DNA of 64,000 nt from Azorinus chamasolen (Eukaryota > Mollusca > Bivalvia > Cardiida > Solecurtidae), in contig OY755252.1 of assembly GCA_963576725.1 (NCBI GenBank), forward strand, positions 49,621,394-49,685,393, written 5' to 3'. Below are positions 12,140 through 24,512 of this stretch, piece after piece. The position numbers and the translations under genes were made by a program. Within the stretch, counting starts at the first letter, position 1. Every line of letters begins with the position of its first letter. A model generated the notes under the pieces. The model ran no database searches and was not told the origin of the DNA. It saw nothing but the letters and a program-made list of their open reading frames with translations.

Positions 12140-12445
12140 TATGACGGTCGTATGTGTATGTATGTGCATGTGTGTGTATGTGTTGTGTGAGTATGTGTGT
12201 ATATGTGTGTATGTGTGAATGTGTGTATATGTGAGTATGTGTGTGTATGTGTGAGTATATGTATGTATGTGCGTGTATGTGTGTATATGTGTGAGTATGT
12301 GTGTGTATGTGTGTGTATGTGTGTATATATGTGTATGAGTGTATATGTGCGTGTGTGTATGTGTGTATATATGTATATGTGTGTATATGTGCGTATGTGT
12401 GTATATGTGTATGAGTGTATATGTGCGTATGTGTGTGTATGTGTG
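12140..12445 (+). repeat. Compound (TG/TATG/TGAG) microsatellite
   Basis: Continuous GTGTGTATGTG-type sequence of about 300 bp with TATA and GAGTATG interruptions. Long ORFs on both strands here are low-complexity Cys/Val or His/Thr artefacts. Confidence 0.95.
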
Positions 12446-15350
12446 AGCGCACATTTTATTTGTGCTTCTCGTGTTACTGTGCACTGGTGTGTGTCATTTC
12501 CATGCCTGGTTTGTATTCTAGTTTAGTCAGTATGGTGTCGCTATAAGCATGTTTTGCTATAAAGTAATACGTTATAACTTATACAGAATCGTTTTATTTT
12601 GTATTCTTAATATTGATTCATTTTGAAGATGTTTTATGTTTCAAACATCATGGTTGTACAAACCCGTACTTTGTTTTTGTAACTCTTGATAACTCTATAC
12701 GTGTACATGTTTATATAAGACGTTGATGGCATACGCGAACTTGCAATTCAAAATACTGACAGAGATACCTGACAACGCAAAGTAATGTGAAACACTACAA
12801 AGAACTAATTTAAAACTTAATGTGATTACACTTGTCTAGTGTTTTGTTGTGTCGTCATATAATTGTTGTTCAAGCACATACTTAAAACACTGGTTTACCA
12901 TCCAGCAGGGTGTTATCTAATCTCTTTCAATATAAATCAACCATATTGCATTGTATAACCCAGTATCACTGCATGAATCCCCAGTATCACTGCGGGAATC
13001 CCCAGTATCACTGCGGGAATCCTAACGTAGTAATTCCGAGCGATTTGCATATATAAACCCACGCTGTATTGAATAGTTGTAAAACTCATCCGAAAACCCA
13101 TGTCTGTCTAATATTGTCTCTTACATACATGTACTAGAATATATATTAGAATATATTCGACAAATAATTTGGATAAATATGATTTCGAAATACTCTTTAT
13201 CTTTCCAAACTGTTTCAAAAATGATTCAAATCTCGCCACATACTAAAATATATTCAGCATAATAAACACGTGAGCTTATTACACATTCCCGTATAGAATA
13301 TAGGAGCCGCTTGATCAGGGTCTGCTCTTTTTGCTAACAGAATTTGATAGATATATTTCGATACTTTACAATGTTCCACTTTCCATATTTCATTATAACT
13401 ATTTTGTCCATGAATATTTAGTAAGTATTGACATTTGAAATAAGCATAGAACAGGGAAAGTGTTAAACAACTTGAAAGTAACTAAACCTTACACCAGATC
13501 AAAGTTTAAACAGAAATAAAACTTTACAGCGTTATACATTTAGAATAATATTTATTACATCATAAATGCGTATGCAGTTTTGTCAGAATTAAACACAACG
13601 ATAAAAGCAATTGAATGTGGTAAGTGAAGTTCTGTAAAATGGTTTAGACATATATGTATATACAATTTATGAAAAAAACATTAGCAGAATTCAAAGCTGT
13701 ATGTATAAGGAGTACTAATCTATCTCAACATCTTATTTCTAATTCAAAACCTATATTACTTGCACTCAGAATGGCATCGGAGAGGCTAGTCTAATAAATA
13801 CCGGCAAATATGCTTGGGCAGAGAAACATAAAATCAACTTAAATTACTTAAAGACGAATCTTATCTAAGGTTCTGTAGTTCCAATACCACTTAACTTTTA
13901 TACCAATGTAATATAAATGTTAGCTCAAATTTAGACCTGATGCAATTTGGAACACTTCAGATTGGAACAAGAGTTACTCGGCGTCAGACCAGGATCCAAA
14001 CTCTTTGTACATGCGAGTCAGACCACGTATAGCGAGATAACAGATAACCTAAACTCGTAACCCATAATTAGCTTGAAAAAATTGATGGAAAACAAGGTAA
14101 AATCCACATGGACAATTAAAATTGTCAAACGAGCCGATTTCTTGGTACATTCTTGAATTATTCTAATATTACATATATGTGGTGTTGTTTAACCGTTTAC
14201 TCCATGCATATTGATGCAAGAAATAATGAAATCATTAATATTAACCAACTGTATTAATACATTGGCACATGAACACAGAAATGATGTTGGTCATGGCAGA
14301 AGCTGTAGAATCATATCTATATTATTTCATAAGTAAACAGAGCAGACCATGATTAATCGGGTCCTACAGTACGCATCTGAACTTAGTCTACTCCGTTTAC
14401 AAAGGCGTATATATCGAGTAATGTCTTACCACGTTTACCATTTCTGGTCATTAGAATCCCAATTTCCGAATATCTGAAAAGAATAAACAGCACAACCACA
14501 CTCGTCGTATTTCTGTATAAATATGATGGCGGGTTGGATTAGTTATTAATAGCAGTTTGTTACTGGTAAAAGAAAACACAACTCAAATAATTCAGGACTG
14601 AAAACTAATGAGCTGGGTCAAAGTATAATGTATCTTTATGATACAAACGGTGTATACCAGGTCGGATGTCGAATCAAGGTCACACCTGTTTGCCAGAACA
14701 GTATAGATCTACTAGTTAGATTGTCAAGCAAAGTGATTCTTTAATGAAATTCAGGAAGAATGGACAGATTATGCATGTCTAAAACATTTTAGTTTTGAAA
14801 CTCGCAACAAATAGAATATTCCAAATAAATTATCACAGTACCTTTTACTCAATTTTGTCTCAATTCTTTTTCATTTCAGCACTCGATGACTTTATGTCTA
14901 CCTGATTCGATCGCATGGCATTTTAGGAATGTTCATGCTAAGTATCCCTCTATTCCATTTGATATCAAGGAAGAAAACACCGAAAATGCATTTTTACATG
15001 CTAATTCAATCAACTGTGTCTTTGCAAATGGCCATCGTATGATGTAATATGCATGTACGTAAATGAACAGTGGGGCGTATTTTTTTCAATAGGGCTGCAT
15101 AACATACTGATATGAAAATAATAAATGACGTGGTTCATGTATGACGTCAACTTTCTTAGAGCTTTACTGACATTAGTAAATAATTGAACGTTCCACTTGA
15201 TATTACTCGTCAGGTATTTAAAACTTGAAATGAACATGGGTAAATATTGTTATTTATTTTATGATAAATTCAACAGAAACAAGATCTAATTGTAACGGAA
15301 TCCGTTACAGAATGTCCCCAAAACGAAACGGACAACATGTATTAATGAGC
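12446..15350. other. AT-rich non-coding stretch
   Basis: Contains a 22-bp triplication at 12957, a half M1 copy at 13303-13335 and a degenerate M3 copy at 13946-14013. No gene seen. Confidence 0.55.
12957..13022 (+). repeat. 22-bp repeat, three copies
   Basis: CCAGTATCACTGCGGGAATC is tandemly repeated; the first copy reads GCATGAATC. Confidence 0.9.
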
Positions 15351-15546
15351 AAAATATCAAAATATTCACCAATCACAGACCAATACCGGTTTACTATGGC
15401 AACCAACACATTCGAAACACCTGCTATTAAGTTCGGAGTACCCATTTACCGATTCTTTCAAATTTTCCGCCAATCATAGGCCATCACTCCGTTACCATGG
15501 TAACCAGCTCTTTCGAAACGCATACGATTGAATTTTGGGTACCGAA
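15351..15546 (+). repeat. ~110-bp tandem duplication containing an X-box palindrome
   Basis: The two halves share the pattern CCAATCA-AG-CCAT, then a CCATGGTAACCA-like block, TTCGAAAC and a GGAGTACCC/GGGTACCG end. The second half contains GTTACCATGGTAAC (15491-15504), a perfect 14-bp palindrome matching the RFX X-box consensus. The first half has the decayed TTTACTATGGCAAC. Confidence 0.7.
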
Positions 15547-16083
15547 TTACCCCCAACACACCAAATAAAAAATATACCTATTCAAATCGAGTGACAAAAG
15601 TGAGTGTAGTTACCATGCGGTTGTCTTTTATCCCCGCTATTACAATATTATATATCTATTGCATATTATATAATTATACATTTCATAGTTCTACACTGAC
15701 ATGTGCTCGTTTAACCCTTTCATCTAGTAGATATGCATCTTACGTGTTAGCAGAAAAGACAAAGAAGATCAAACAGTCCCTACTGTAGCTGTCTAACCAG
15801 AATCTACTCTGTTTGCTTAATATGAAATAATAAAGTTTCTGCCATGAACAACCCGTCAATTTTCATAACGCCCCTATGAGATTTCAGGTAATTAATTATT
15901 ATATAGTCAATATTTGTTACATTATTATGCATTAGGTAAATTAATAACTCCTTACATCGCGAATATTTAGGTAAGACATAATTACATTGCTAATATTAAT
16001 AAGATACACATAACTGTTTATAAAGGCATACTGGTTTTTGTTGGTGGCGAAAACTATAGAAAATGATCTATATAATTCCATTA

Positions 16084-16151
16084 GCAAACAGAGCTGACCC
16101 TGATTAGATGGCTCCCACGGGAGCCTTCTGATCTGGGTTTACTCTGTTTGC
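16084..16151. mobile_element. M1 hairpin MITE copy, 68 bp
   Basis: GCAAACAGAGCTGACCCTGA mirrors TCTGGGTTTACTCTGTTTGC; the centre is GGCTCCCACGGGAGCC. This is one of the best-preserved copies. A half copy lies at 15788-15818. Confidence 0.85.
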
Positions 16152-16269
16152 AAATTCATAGAATGGCGAAGTTATGGAGTAAACGGTTAATGGGTGATCA
16201 TACCAAATTCGACTGTAATATAAATAGTGGGTGTATTTTCGACTGATTTTGTTATTCTGGATACTACTA

Positions 16270-16523
16270 CGTTATTCCAGAAGCCAATTACCTCCGAAAT
16301 GATTTGCAATGACATCACCCGTGGTGATACCAGTTTATATCTTGTTTATATCTTGTTATACGGTACAAAACTGAGATTAGATGTATCTTGAAAGAGATAC
16401 ACACGTTAATCCAGAAGCCATTTACCTCCGAAATGATTTGCAATGACATACATGTAGCCCGAGGTGATACCAGTTTATATCAGTACAAAACTGAGTTTAG
16501 CTTTATCTTGAAAGAGATAAACA
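16270..16523 (+). repeat. ~132-bp tandem duplication
   Basis: Both copies share CCAGAAGCCATTTACCTCCG or a close variant, AATGATTTGCAATGACAT, GGTGATACCAGTTTATAT and CTTGAAAGAGATA. The first copy has an extra TATATCTTGTT duplication. Confidence 0.85.
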
Positions 16524-16928
16524 CCATGGATGATGGCAAACCAGTGATTTATGCTCGAACAACAATTATACCACGGCAAATCGAAGCAATACAAACTAGT
16601 AATCACATTAAGTTAAATTATTTGTAAGGTTCCGTGTTCTGTTGCACCATAAGACATATGTGATAACTATACCAACATGATGTTAACTCTTGCAATGCTA
16701 AGCAGATCTTGACTGGTATTGGTAAAATAGCTTGAATCAGATGAAACGCAAAGTATCTCGGCATCTCATCAGAATCCAAGCAGTATGCCATTTGGCAAAT
16801 ATTATCGCAAACAATTGAGGCAAATGATTATTTTTTTCAAAACTAATTGCAATTAATTTTTCAGCTGATATCATTTTTAATAGCTTGAGCAGTGCTCAAT
16901 TTACAATAAATTGTAAAGGCCGTGCATA

Positions 16929-17001
16929 CAGTAGAACCTGTCTTTAGGTGTTAACCTATCTTTAGGTGTTAACCTGTCTTTAGGTGTTAACCTGTCTTTA
17001 C
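16929..17001 (+). repeat. 18-bp repeat grown from an M2 terminus
   Basis: Begins CAGTAGAACCTGTCTT, the M2 end, then repeats AACCTGTCTTTAGGTGTT three to four times. Confidence 0.7.
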
Positions 17002-17257
17002 ACTTCCGAGTAAAGCTGTTACGTAAACAATCGAGGGAACGGGTGAGCATCGGCAAAACGCGGACCATTTGAACGGAAAATGCCGATAACACTTTTATAG
17101 AACAAAAATTATACGTATATTGATGAAATCTGTTGTCACAAGGGAGTTTTTAGATATAAGTTCAAAACTGACAATCTTCATAATAATGATTGAGCATAAC
17201 AAATACCAAGTTTTATGATATTATTGAAAATATGCGTTCATTGTAGGGACTTTCTCT

Positions 17258-17333
17258 TTAATACAGTTCAAAAGTTACCCAGAAAGCTCTTATAGGAGCT
17301 TCCCGCATTACTTTTCCCTGCCATAAGCAACCA
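17258..17333. mobile_element. M2 inner hairpin, partial
   Basis: CAAAAGTTACCCAGAAAGCT / GGAGCTTCCCGCATTACTTT, with the centre CTCTTATAGGAG. The outer arms are missing. Confidence 0.6.
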
Positions 17334-17383
17334 CCTTTGAAAAAAAATATTTGAACTGATTTTGGCTTTTACGCTATACTTAT

Positions 17384-17902
17384 ATATTTGAACTATTAGA
17401 TCAGAGCAATTGAAGTATGCATATATTATATTTGAACTATTAGATCAGAGCAATTGAAGTATGCATATATTATATTTGAACTATTAGATCAGAGCAACTG
17501 AAGTATGCATATATTATATTTGAACTATTAGATCAGAGCAACTGAAGTATGCATATATTATATTTGAACTATTAGATCAGAGCAACTGAAGTATGCATAT
17601 ATTATATTTGAACTATTAGATCAGAGCAACTGAAGTATGCATATATTATATTTGAACTATTAGATCAGAGCAACTGAAGTATGCATATATTATATTTGAA
17701 CTATTAGATCAGAGCAACTGAAGTATGCATATATTATATTTGAACTATTAGATCAGAGCAATTGAAGTATGCATATATTATATTTGAACTATTAGATCAG
17801 AGCAATTGAAGTATGCATATATTATATTTGAACTATTAGATCAGAGCAATTGAAGTATGCATATATTATATCAATTCTCTTTTTGGAATATTATCTTCAT
17901 TG
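17384..17902 (+). repeat. 44-bp satellite derived from the PLE 3' tail
   Basis: Eleven nearly identical 44-bp monomers (TTTGAACTATTAGATCAGAG, then CAACTGAAGTATGCATATAT and TATA) end in CAATTCTCTTTTTGGAATAT and TATCTTCATT. Monomer and terminus match consecutive parts of the PLE tail at 4120-4195. The early and late monomers carry CAATTGAAG and the middle ones CAACTGAAG, so the variants are spatially sorted. Confidence 0.85.
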
Positions 17903-19390
17903 TGTTTCACTATAATCAACACAAACATTGGACGGTTTGTGCTGGACTTACATGTATTTGACTCACTCAAATAGTATTGATGAACAACCCTGGCCTATTT
18001 AAAGAAGATTGAGTATCGCCTAATATACAGTTACAATGCCCAAAGCTTCCGTTCATTGTTATCTCGGATTATAAATCCATACTCTTAGCATTTGTGCATT
18101 TTTGGTTTTCAATTTAGCAGTTTGTATTTGTTTTACTTTTGTTGTAATAATATACAACCATTTAAGTTAGATTCACAAAATGGAATTGATACAATTAACG
18201 TATTAACCATAATAGAATTGTTTTCGTATTGACTACTGAAAAGGCAGAGTGGTTTTGTACTATCTTCAGAAAAAATAGTTGTATTTTGTACAATTCTTCT
18301 TCCATTGAGCTGAACTTTAACATACAAATGTCAAATTGACTGGCATTAAATGTGTAATCCACATACTACCATAGCTTAAAACGCATACGAGATCTTTTGC
18401 AGTTATAATCAAATCTATATAAGTCAATAAGCACTCAAAAAAAGTCACAGATCAGAAGATTCTTACAGAGATGTGATCTGGCCTGAGTCTACTCTGTTTA
18501 CAAATACGTAAATATGATATTGTATCCGGTAAATGGATACGTAACACATATAGAGTAGAACTTCTCTTAAACGGCCAATAAGAGGTCTAATAGTAGGTCT
18601 GTAAGACGGGTGGTAGCTTAATGCAGATCAAAAGTAATGCAGACAGCTCCTAAAGGAAATTTCTGCATTACTTTCGACCTGCATTAAGCAGCCACCTGCT
18701 TTTAAAGACTTCTATGTTCAATTAATGGATATTTGCACTACACTCATTATTCTTGAAAATGTATTGTCAATTTTTAGTAAGTGTAGTTGGACAAATCTTA
18801 CATCCTCGCCATAATACTTCAGTGACTGATAAGATATGAGTTGTACCAAGAGTAAACTGTGTAGAGCTTGATATTACGCCTAATACAGGCCAAAACTGTT
18901 TGGTAGATTTATACAAGCACTAGTAATATTATTTGCAGATGGTTTCATTGTCAAACTATGTATTTATTCAATAAATGCTACAAATATGGGAGAGGATGAA
19001 TGCATCTTTAAACCTATTCGTTGTCACATGCTCCCGACGAATGTATCATCCACATCAATCAATAAATTCGCTACTGCACAAATTAACAGCAAGTGTACTT
19101 TGTGCCAAAAAATGAGTTCGTCCAAGCGATATATCACGTACCAAATAATTCCATTTTCTATTGTGGATGCATTGTTTGATAAACACCGATATTGCAACAT
19201 CGCCCCAAACCATGATAAATTGTCCGGATATTCAAACCAAGACAAAAGATTATTCCGACAAAGTAAAAACATAATTTGTGATTGATGTTAATTTAAGTAT
19301 GTTTTAAAGAAGAACTAAATGCGAGAAATATTGCAATATTGTGTGTTAAGGTCGTCTCTACTTTCTGCGGTTTTGAATATCGGCACACAA
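17903..19390. other. AT-rich non-coding stretch
   Basis: Holds a half M1 copy at 18450-18500 and the M2 copy at 18553. ORFs at 18986-19285 (+) and 19024-19272 (-) overlap on opposite strands and show no family resemblance. Confidence 0.5.
18553..18732. mobile_element. M2 MITE copy
   Basis: Outer arm GAGTAGAACTTCTCTTAAAC; the inner hairpin CTTAATGCAGATCAAAAGTA is mirrored by CTTTCGACCTGCATTAAGC. The right outer arm is truncated near 18730. Confidence 0.75.
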
Positions 19391-19394
19391 TACG

Positions 19395-19743
19395 TTAAAT
19401 TTGTCTCTTCGTCTCTATCTCCTCTGTCTCTCTTTGCCCCCTGTCTCACTGTCTTGTCTGTCTTTCTCTCTCAGAACCCTGACTATATGTCTGTCTCCCT
19501 CACTTTCTGTGTCAGTGTTTGTCTCCCTCCCTGTATCTGTCGCTATCTCTGTCTCTATTTGTCTCTCTCTATCGATATGTCTCTCTTTCGCTCCTTCTGT
19601 CTGTCTCTGTCTCTTTCTCTCTCTCTGTGTTTCTCTCTCTGTCTCTCTCTATGTCTCCCTCTATGTCTCTCTCTGTCTCTCTGCCTGTCTGTCTCTCTCG
19701 CTCGCTCTCTGTCTCTGTCTGTCTGTCTGTATGTCTGTCTGTT

Positions 19744-19796
<53 letters not shown>

Positions 19797-19812
19797 CTCT
19801 CTCACACACACT
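19395..19812 (+). repeat. (TCTC/TCTG)n low-complexity tract
   Basis: About 420 bp of polypyrimidine TCTCTGTCTG-type sequence ending in pure (TC)n and CACACACA. Open frames on both strands (Leu/Ser and Arg/Glu repeats) are artefacts. Confidence 0.95.
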
Positions 19813-20826
19813 TTAATAGGTTTATCCATTAGATTAAATTGGTTCGGTGAATAGACCAATGCCACTTGGACATAGGAATAATTTGAAATATATGTTTTGT
19901 CCAGTTAAAACATTAACTTTTAAATCACCAAACATGCGATAAGAAATAAATAACAAGTACAGTCATTGTTTATCAAGTGTCCGTTGTATGTAGATATGTA
20001 ATAGGGACCTCTGGCGAGTACGCTTTGTTTAACACTGATATACTGACAGTCAAACCATTTCCTGTGCTGACTGATATCCGCTTTGCTGGGTTTCAGTAAG
20101 AATCAGATTATGCAGACAACGAGATTGTTCCGTTATTAATGCAGATTTAAAAAAGCAACAGTGAAATGGAGACTGGAATATTCCAGTAATACCGATCGTT
20201 AGCACCCAATATGAATTACCTACAGTTCGTATTTATGTCCATACTTAACCCATTAACTCATATTGATGCTTTGTGACGCTTCTGTAATAGTCACTTTTTA
20301 AAACTATTGTGATAAATGGAGCTTTGTCATAATGGTTTCAAAACTACACAATTCTAAAGTCTCCCCTTTTACAGTAAATGTTCCTTTTTCAGTAGGTTTA
20401 TTCAAAGAGGGCGGGTCTAAGAGTAGCCTATGATGGAATGGGTTATGGAAAATCAAAGCGCCCGCTGTTTCTGTGGGAAGCACATGTAGTGCAGATGTAT
20501 AGTCACTATATTTTCGAATTTATTTTTTCATCTTAAAACCGCTGGGTATTCGAACTATTTTCTAATTAGTTTCGGCGCCCGTTTCTGCAACATTTAGCTG
20601 TCGTATTCTACAACATAATAATGTGAGGTTGTTTGTAAATATTTAATGTTGCTGTATATCTTCAGTGCTATATATATACTGTTATATCAACTTACAGGAA
20701 GTAAAACACTGTTAGCTATTTATAGTACAATCAGCAATCGATATAATAATTTACGCTACCTCAGGGTTTGCAAAGCAATGTTGTTTATCTTTGAGTCGGC
20801 CATTCAAATCAGCATCACTACCTGTC

Positions 20827-20945
20827 GGTAAGACTGGTGGCAGCTTAATGCAGGCGGAACTCACGCAGAAAGCTCCCACAGGATCCCTTCTGCGTGATTG
20901 TTATCCTGCATTAAGCAGCCACCTTTCTAAAAAAGATCTAAAATT
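20827..20945. mobile_element. M2 MITE, inner part
   Basis: GCAGCTTAATGCAGGCGGAA pairs with ATCCTGCATTAAGCAGCC across AGAAAGCTCCCACAGGATCC. Confidence 0.7.
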
Positions 20946-20947
20946 TC

Positions 20948-21033
20948 AGTTGAGAGGAGTTTTACGGTATAAGTTTCTAAACTTTGTGTCAGTTGAGAGG
21001 AGTTTTACGGTATAAGTTTCTAAACTTCGTGTC
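20948..21033 (+). repeat. 43-bp tandem duplication
   Basis: AGTTGAGAGGAGTTTTACGG and TATAAGTTTCTAAACTT are repeated twice head to tail with a single difference. Confidence 0.95.
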
Positions 21034-21259
21034 ACTATAATGAATATTCCGTTATTTCGAATGTCTTATAACGAGTGTTCACTGTATTGTTAAATTATAC
21101 AAGTGTATACGTTACACCGCCGGTATATACTCGATACATAAACAGTAAGAAATAATGAGATATTCAATATCATCTGATTCTTTATAATTGCATATGGACA
21201 GAGCTATTGATTGTTGGCCGAGGCAAACATTGTAAAATCCCATCTAAGATATTATATAA

Positions 21260-21327
21260 GCAAACAGGGCAGACCCTGATCTGATGGCTCCTGCTGATGA
21301 CGTCTTATCTGGGTCTACTTTGATTGC
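21260..21327. mobile_element. M1 hairpin MITE copy, 68 bp
   Basis: GCAAACAGGGCAGACCCTGA to TGGGTCTACTTTGATTGC; the centre has decayed to GGCTCCTGCTGATGACG. Confidence 0.7.
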
Positions 21328-21345
21328 AAAAGCGTTGAAATACTT

Positions 21346-21397
21346 CTCTATGGGATAATGGGCTCTATGAGATAATGGGCTCTATGAGATAATGGGC
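21346..21397 (+). repeat. 17-bp repeat, three copies
   Basis: CTCTATGAGATAATGGG in tandem; the first copy has GGGATAATGGG. Confidence 0.95.
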
Positions 21398-21821
21398 TGA
21401 CGGACTTTGTTTATACAGTAAGCAGTCAATGTTCTTTAAAAAGTCACACATACATGTACATGTATGTATATTTAGTCATTCTGTGAATTAAACAAAGATG
21501 CTTTACTGTGATAGCTTGATCTTATATTTCACCTTAAACCCCGAACCCACGTGTCAAACAATTTTAACGTTTATTGAGGAGTCCCGACACTCGTCGTATA
21601 TCCGCATCATTTTTAAAAAAATAGGTTTGCTCAATTTGGATCTGGCGGAATTTTGACTATTTCCGATTCGATCAAGCTTTTGAAAAACACTATTGACCAA
21701 GTGTCAAACAGTTTGGATCCAATGAGTTACTCGGCGTCTTCCTGTTTGAAAATGCGAGTGAAGTCGCGGTAAATGACAGATGGTTACATGTATCAACATC
21801 ATCTTCATTTCCCAATATAAT

Positions 21822-22026
21822 ACAGTAGAACCGGTCCTTTGCGACCATGCATTCTTTGAACATAGGAGTCTTAAAAAGCAGGCGGTTGCTTAACGGAGGG
21901 CAAAAGTAATACAGAAAGTTCATAAAGACGCTTGCTGCATTACATTTGCCCTGCATTAAGCTACCATCGCATTACACCATGTATTAGACCTCTTTTTGAT
22001 GGCCGCTTAAAACAGGCTCTATTGTA
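21822..22026. mobile_element. M2 MITE, full length
   Basis: Ends ACAGTAGAACCGGTC and AACAGGCTCTATTGT. The inner hairpin GCTTAACGGAGGGCAAAAGT pairs with CATTTGCCCTGCATTAAGC. Confidence 0.8.
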
Positions 22027-23403
22027 TATGCACAATCATTAAGCCGTAGGATAGGTCGAAAAACTGAAGTCATGCATAGAATAGTAAACTAATCAAGCCG
22101 ATATTCATTTGTATTCCTGAGTGTTTGGGGTTTGACGCGCTCTACATCCCCGCTTAACAATGAAACTAATAGTTTTCAGATTTGGTAAATATAAAAGCAG
22201 CTCCCGGAATCTGTATTTCGGAAAATAATCACTTAAAGCATATCTCAAAGTAGATAGTCCCTACAATAAACGCATATTTTCAATAACATCATGCAACTAA
22301 GTTAAATCATTAAGTTAAGTTCAATCATTAATATGGAGAAATGTAAGAACAGTTTATTTATGTAGAACAGGCGCGATGTAACTCAGCTCCTCGGGTACCG
22401 ACCGAGCTGTTGGGTACTCCGTCAGTAGCGTCGCAAAGTCATGACTGAATCGAGGTCGAATAACCCAATGGTGTTGAAACAAAAAAAAACATTGACTGTC
22501 CAAATGTACTACACGTCGTAGAAAGTACAAGAAAAATTATTGATGCAGAGCATCAAAGTCGCCGAAATTATGTTTCAACATCATTCTGTGTGAAGATCAG
22601 TGCGCAATATTTGTACAGCAAACTGTGTATAAATATGTTTAATTGTTTGTTTGTGTTGATTAACAGAACAGCACAGAACATACTTTTATTCAAGGACTTG
22701 AACATTACATGTCATCGTCACATCACAATACAATAATGCGAGTAGCAAGTGTAATAATATATAAAAAAGGGAGAAAATGAGATATATAGATGGCGGAAGT
22801 AGCCTATCAAAGAAAATAGTATATAAGGTAGTTCGTGTGTGGCTCTCCCTCTTTGACTATTTTTCCATATATACAAAAGTAATCATGATATTTGTCGTCT
22901 GCTAATCAGCTGATATATAATCATACTCATCGTCATAAGGCGTTTTCTCTTTTCAAATGCCTTTTAGCAGTATATGGCAAGTTTATATAGCGTATTCACA
23001 GTCGTACGGTACGGTAAGTTTATACATGTTTGGTCTACGGAAATAATATTTCTTTATATATCTTTCTCTAATTCAACAAAGGACGGACAAACGAAATGAA
23101 ATTCATTTTCTACATCATTTAGGTTACAAAGTACTCATTTTCTAAGATTTCGTTACTTTTTTTCGTGACCTCCAGTTTCAATGCTTAAATTATGTGATGA
23201 CAAGCGTATTCTTGCTAGCGTGTTTCTGAAATTGACATTGTACACTTTAGTCAAGTAATCTGAAATTTCAAAGTTAAAAGTACAAAAAAGCCACATACAT
23301 AACAAACAGTCGGCCGAACAGCAACATAAGGAAACAGCAAATGCACATAATTATAAAAACATCAAGAGTCGCACAAAGACCAAAACAAACATACAATAGC
23401 GGG

Positions 23404-23490
23404 AAGATAGAAGTACCGCCTTGGAACGGTCAGTGACAAAAGTCACTGGGGGATTAAACCGGTCTATGGGCGCCCAACCTCGCACTTATT
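23404..23490 (-). repeat. Dispersed repeat D, copy 2
   Basis: The reverse complement matches 9111-9200: a CCGGTTTAATCCCCCAGTG block, the small hairpin CAGTGACTTTTGTCACTG and GACCGTTCCAAGGCGGTAC. Confidence 0.65.
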
Positions 23491-23756
23491 CCATCCCCAC
23501 CCTAAAAAGCAAACAGTGTAAATAAACGTATCCCCTCTCCGACTAATCTACAACAACCGCGATGGCAAATACAATGGTAAAGTGCATGTATAACGAAAAC
23601 ATTTAAGTGAACAAACTGTATCCACCTATCGCTAGTGTACTCAATGATTGAGCTGCAAACAGAGTAACTGTAGAAAAGTAAAAATGGGTAAGACAAAAAC
23701 GAAATAGTACAGATATCTGACATCCTCCTTCCGTTTTTTTATTTAAGAGGTCGCCT

Positions 23757-24300
23757 TCATAACTCATAAGCCTTCATAAGTTTTAACTCTCTGTTCAGAT
23801 ATAATGAAGTACTCGAATTCATCTCTATGCTCCACTGACTGATGTACATATCTAAAAGGCGGCTTCGAAGTACTAGGGTAAATACTTTTATGTCAGTTGA
23901 CGCAGGGTAGAACCAAACTTCGCTGAGACCACAATTCTGTAAAAGAATGCGCACGTTATTTGCCCAATTCTGAATATGTTTCTGGTTGGTTTTATCTCTC
24001 ATGTTGTTAATTACCGTCGTAAGCATGCAGTTACCCAATTTTGACCCATAGAGTTTCAAAAACTATTTGACAATTTTCATTTGAAAGTTGATTTTCAGCA
24101 GATATCGTCCTTATTATCCATATAAAACTATGCCATTAGTTGATTGTTTAATAGTTAGCACTGAATTTAAGAACTTCCTATGTATTCTTTTAAAACAGCT
24201 ATGCTGGGCGAAACCCCATACTTCACTTGCGTAACTCAAGATAGATGAAACGAATGGATTAACGCACTTCTGTTTCTGCTCACGGCTAATGTCCAATAAG
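23757..24300 (-). pseudogene. Non-LTR retrotransposon C-terminal remnant (minus strand)
   Basis: Two minus-strand pieces form one decayed protein. The upstream piece reads NPFVSSILSYASEVWGF and IHRKFLNSVLTIKQSTN; the downstream piece reads WANNVRILLQNCGLSEVW and LVLRSRLLDMYISQWS. The same order (Y-x-SE-W-GF, H-x-x-F/FCK, GVK-x-ST, ELG, W-x-N-V-x-LL-x-x-GL) occurs in the better LINE fragment at 61137-62250, so both belong to one family of non-LTR elements, downstream of the reverse transcriptase catalytic core. The frame is broken near 24060-24115 and neither catalytic core nor endonuclease is present. The remainder toward 22684 (which would end CCTTGAATAAAAG on the minus strand) may be its 3' UTR. 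Confidence 0.6.
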
Positions 24301-24309
24301 CGTCCAGCC

Positions 24310-24512
24310 CAAGAGAGAGGGCGAAAGGATACATTGAAACCCGGGCGCGATGCCCTACTCTTATGATCGACAGAGTTTCTCTGATTCTTTTAACATGCCC
24401 TCTGATACATAGGTTTCGGTTTATAGTCTCGTCCGAAGGATTTGGTCCGACGGGGGATCGAACCAGGGATCTCTGGTATTGTAGTCGAGCGCGTTAACCC
24501 GCCGGTATATAC
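24310..24512 (-). mobile_element. tRNA-derived SINE candidate
   Basis: On the minus strand, GTTAACGCGCTCGACTACAA is followed by ATCCCTGGTTCGATCCCCC. The TGGTTCGATCCCC block fits a pol III B box and the T arm of a tRNA. A tRNA-unrelated body of ~140 bp follows. The A box is poor. It lies just upstream of the minus-strand LINE remnant. Confidence 0.55.

Larger units (their letters stand above)
19813..22680. other. AT-rich non-coding stretch with MITEs
   Basis: Apart from the M2 copies at 20827 and 21822, the M1 copy at 21260, a partial M3 copy at 21697-21755 and two small tandem repeats, nothing is recognisable. Confidence 0.5.

Noticed and set aside
12003..12526. 149-codon and 127-codon ORFs
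   Set aside because: Pure products of the TGTATG microsatellite; open in several frames at once.
17384..17902. CRISPR-like array
   Set aside because: Monomers are contiguous with no unique spacers, and the genome is eukaryotic; it is a satellite.
18986..19285. 99-codon ORF with several Cys
   Set aside because: An almost equally long ORF lies opposite it; no known motif or splice signals.
19319..19865. ORFs up to 165 codons, Leu/Ser-rich or Arg/Glu-rich
   Set aside because: Polypyrimidine tract gives open frames on both strands; not coding.
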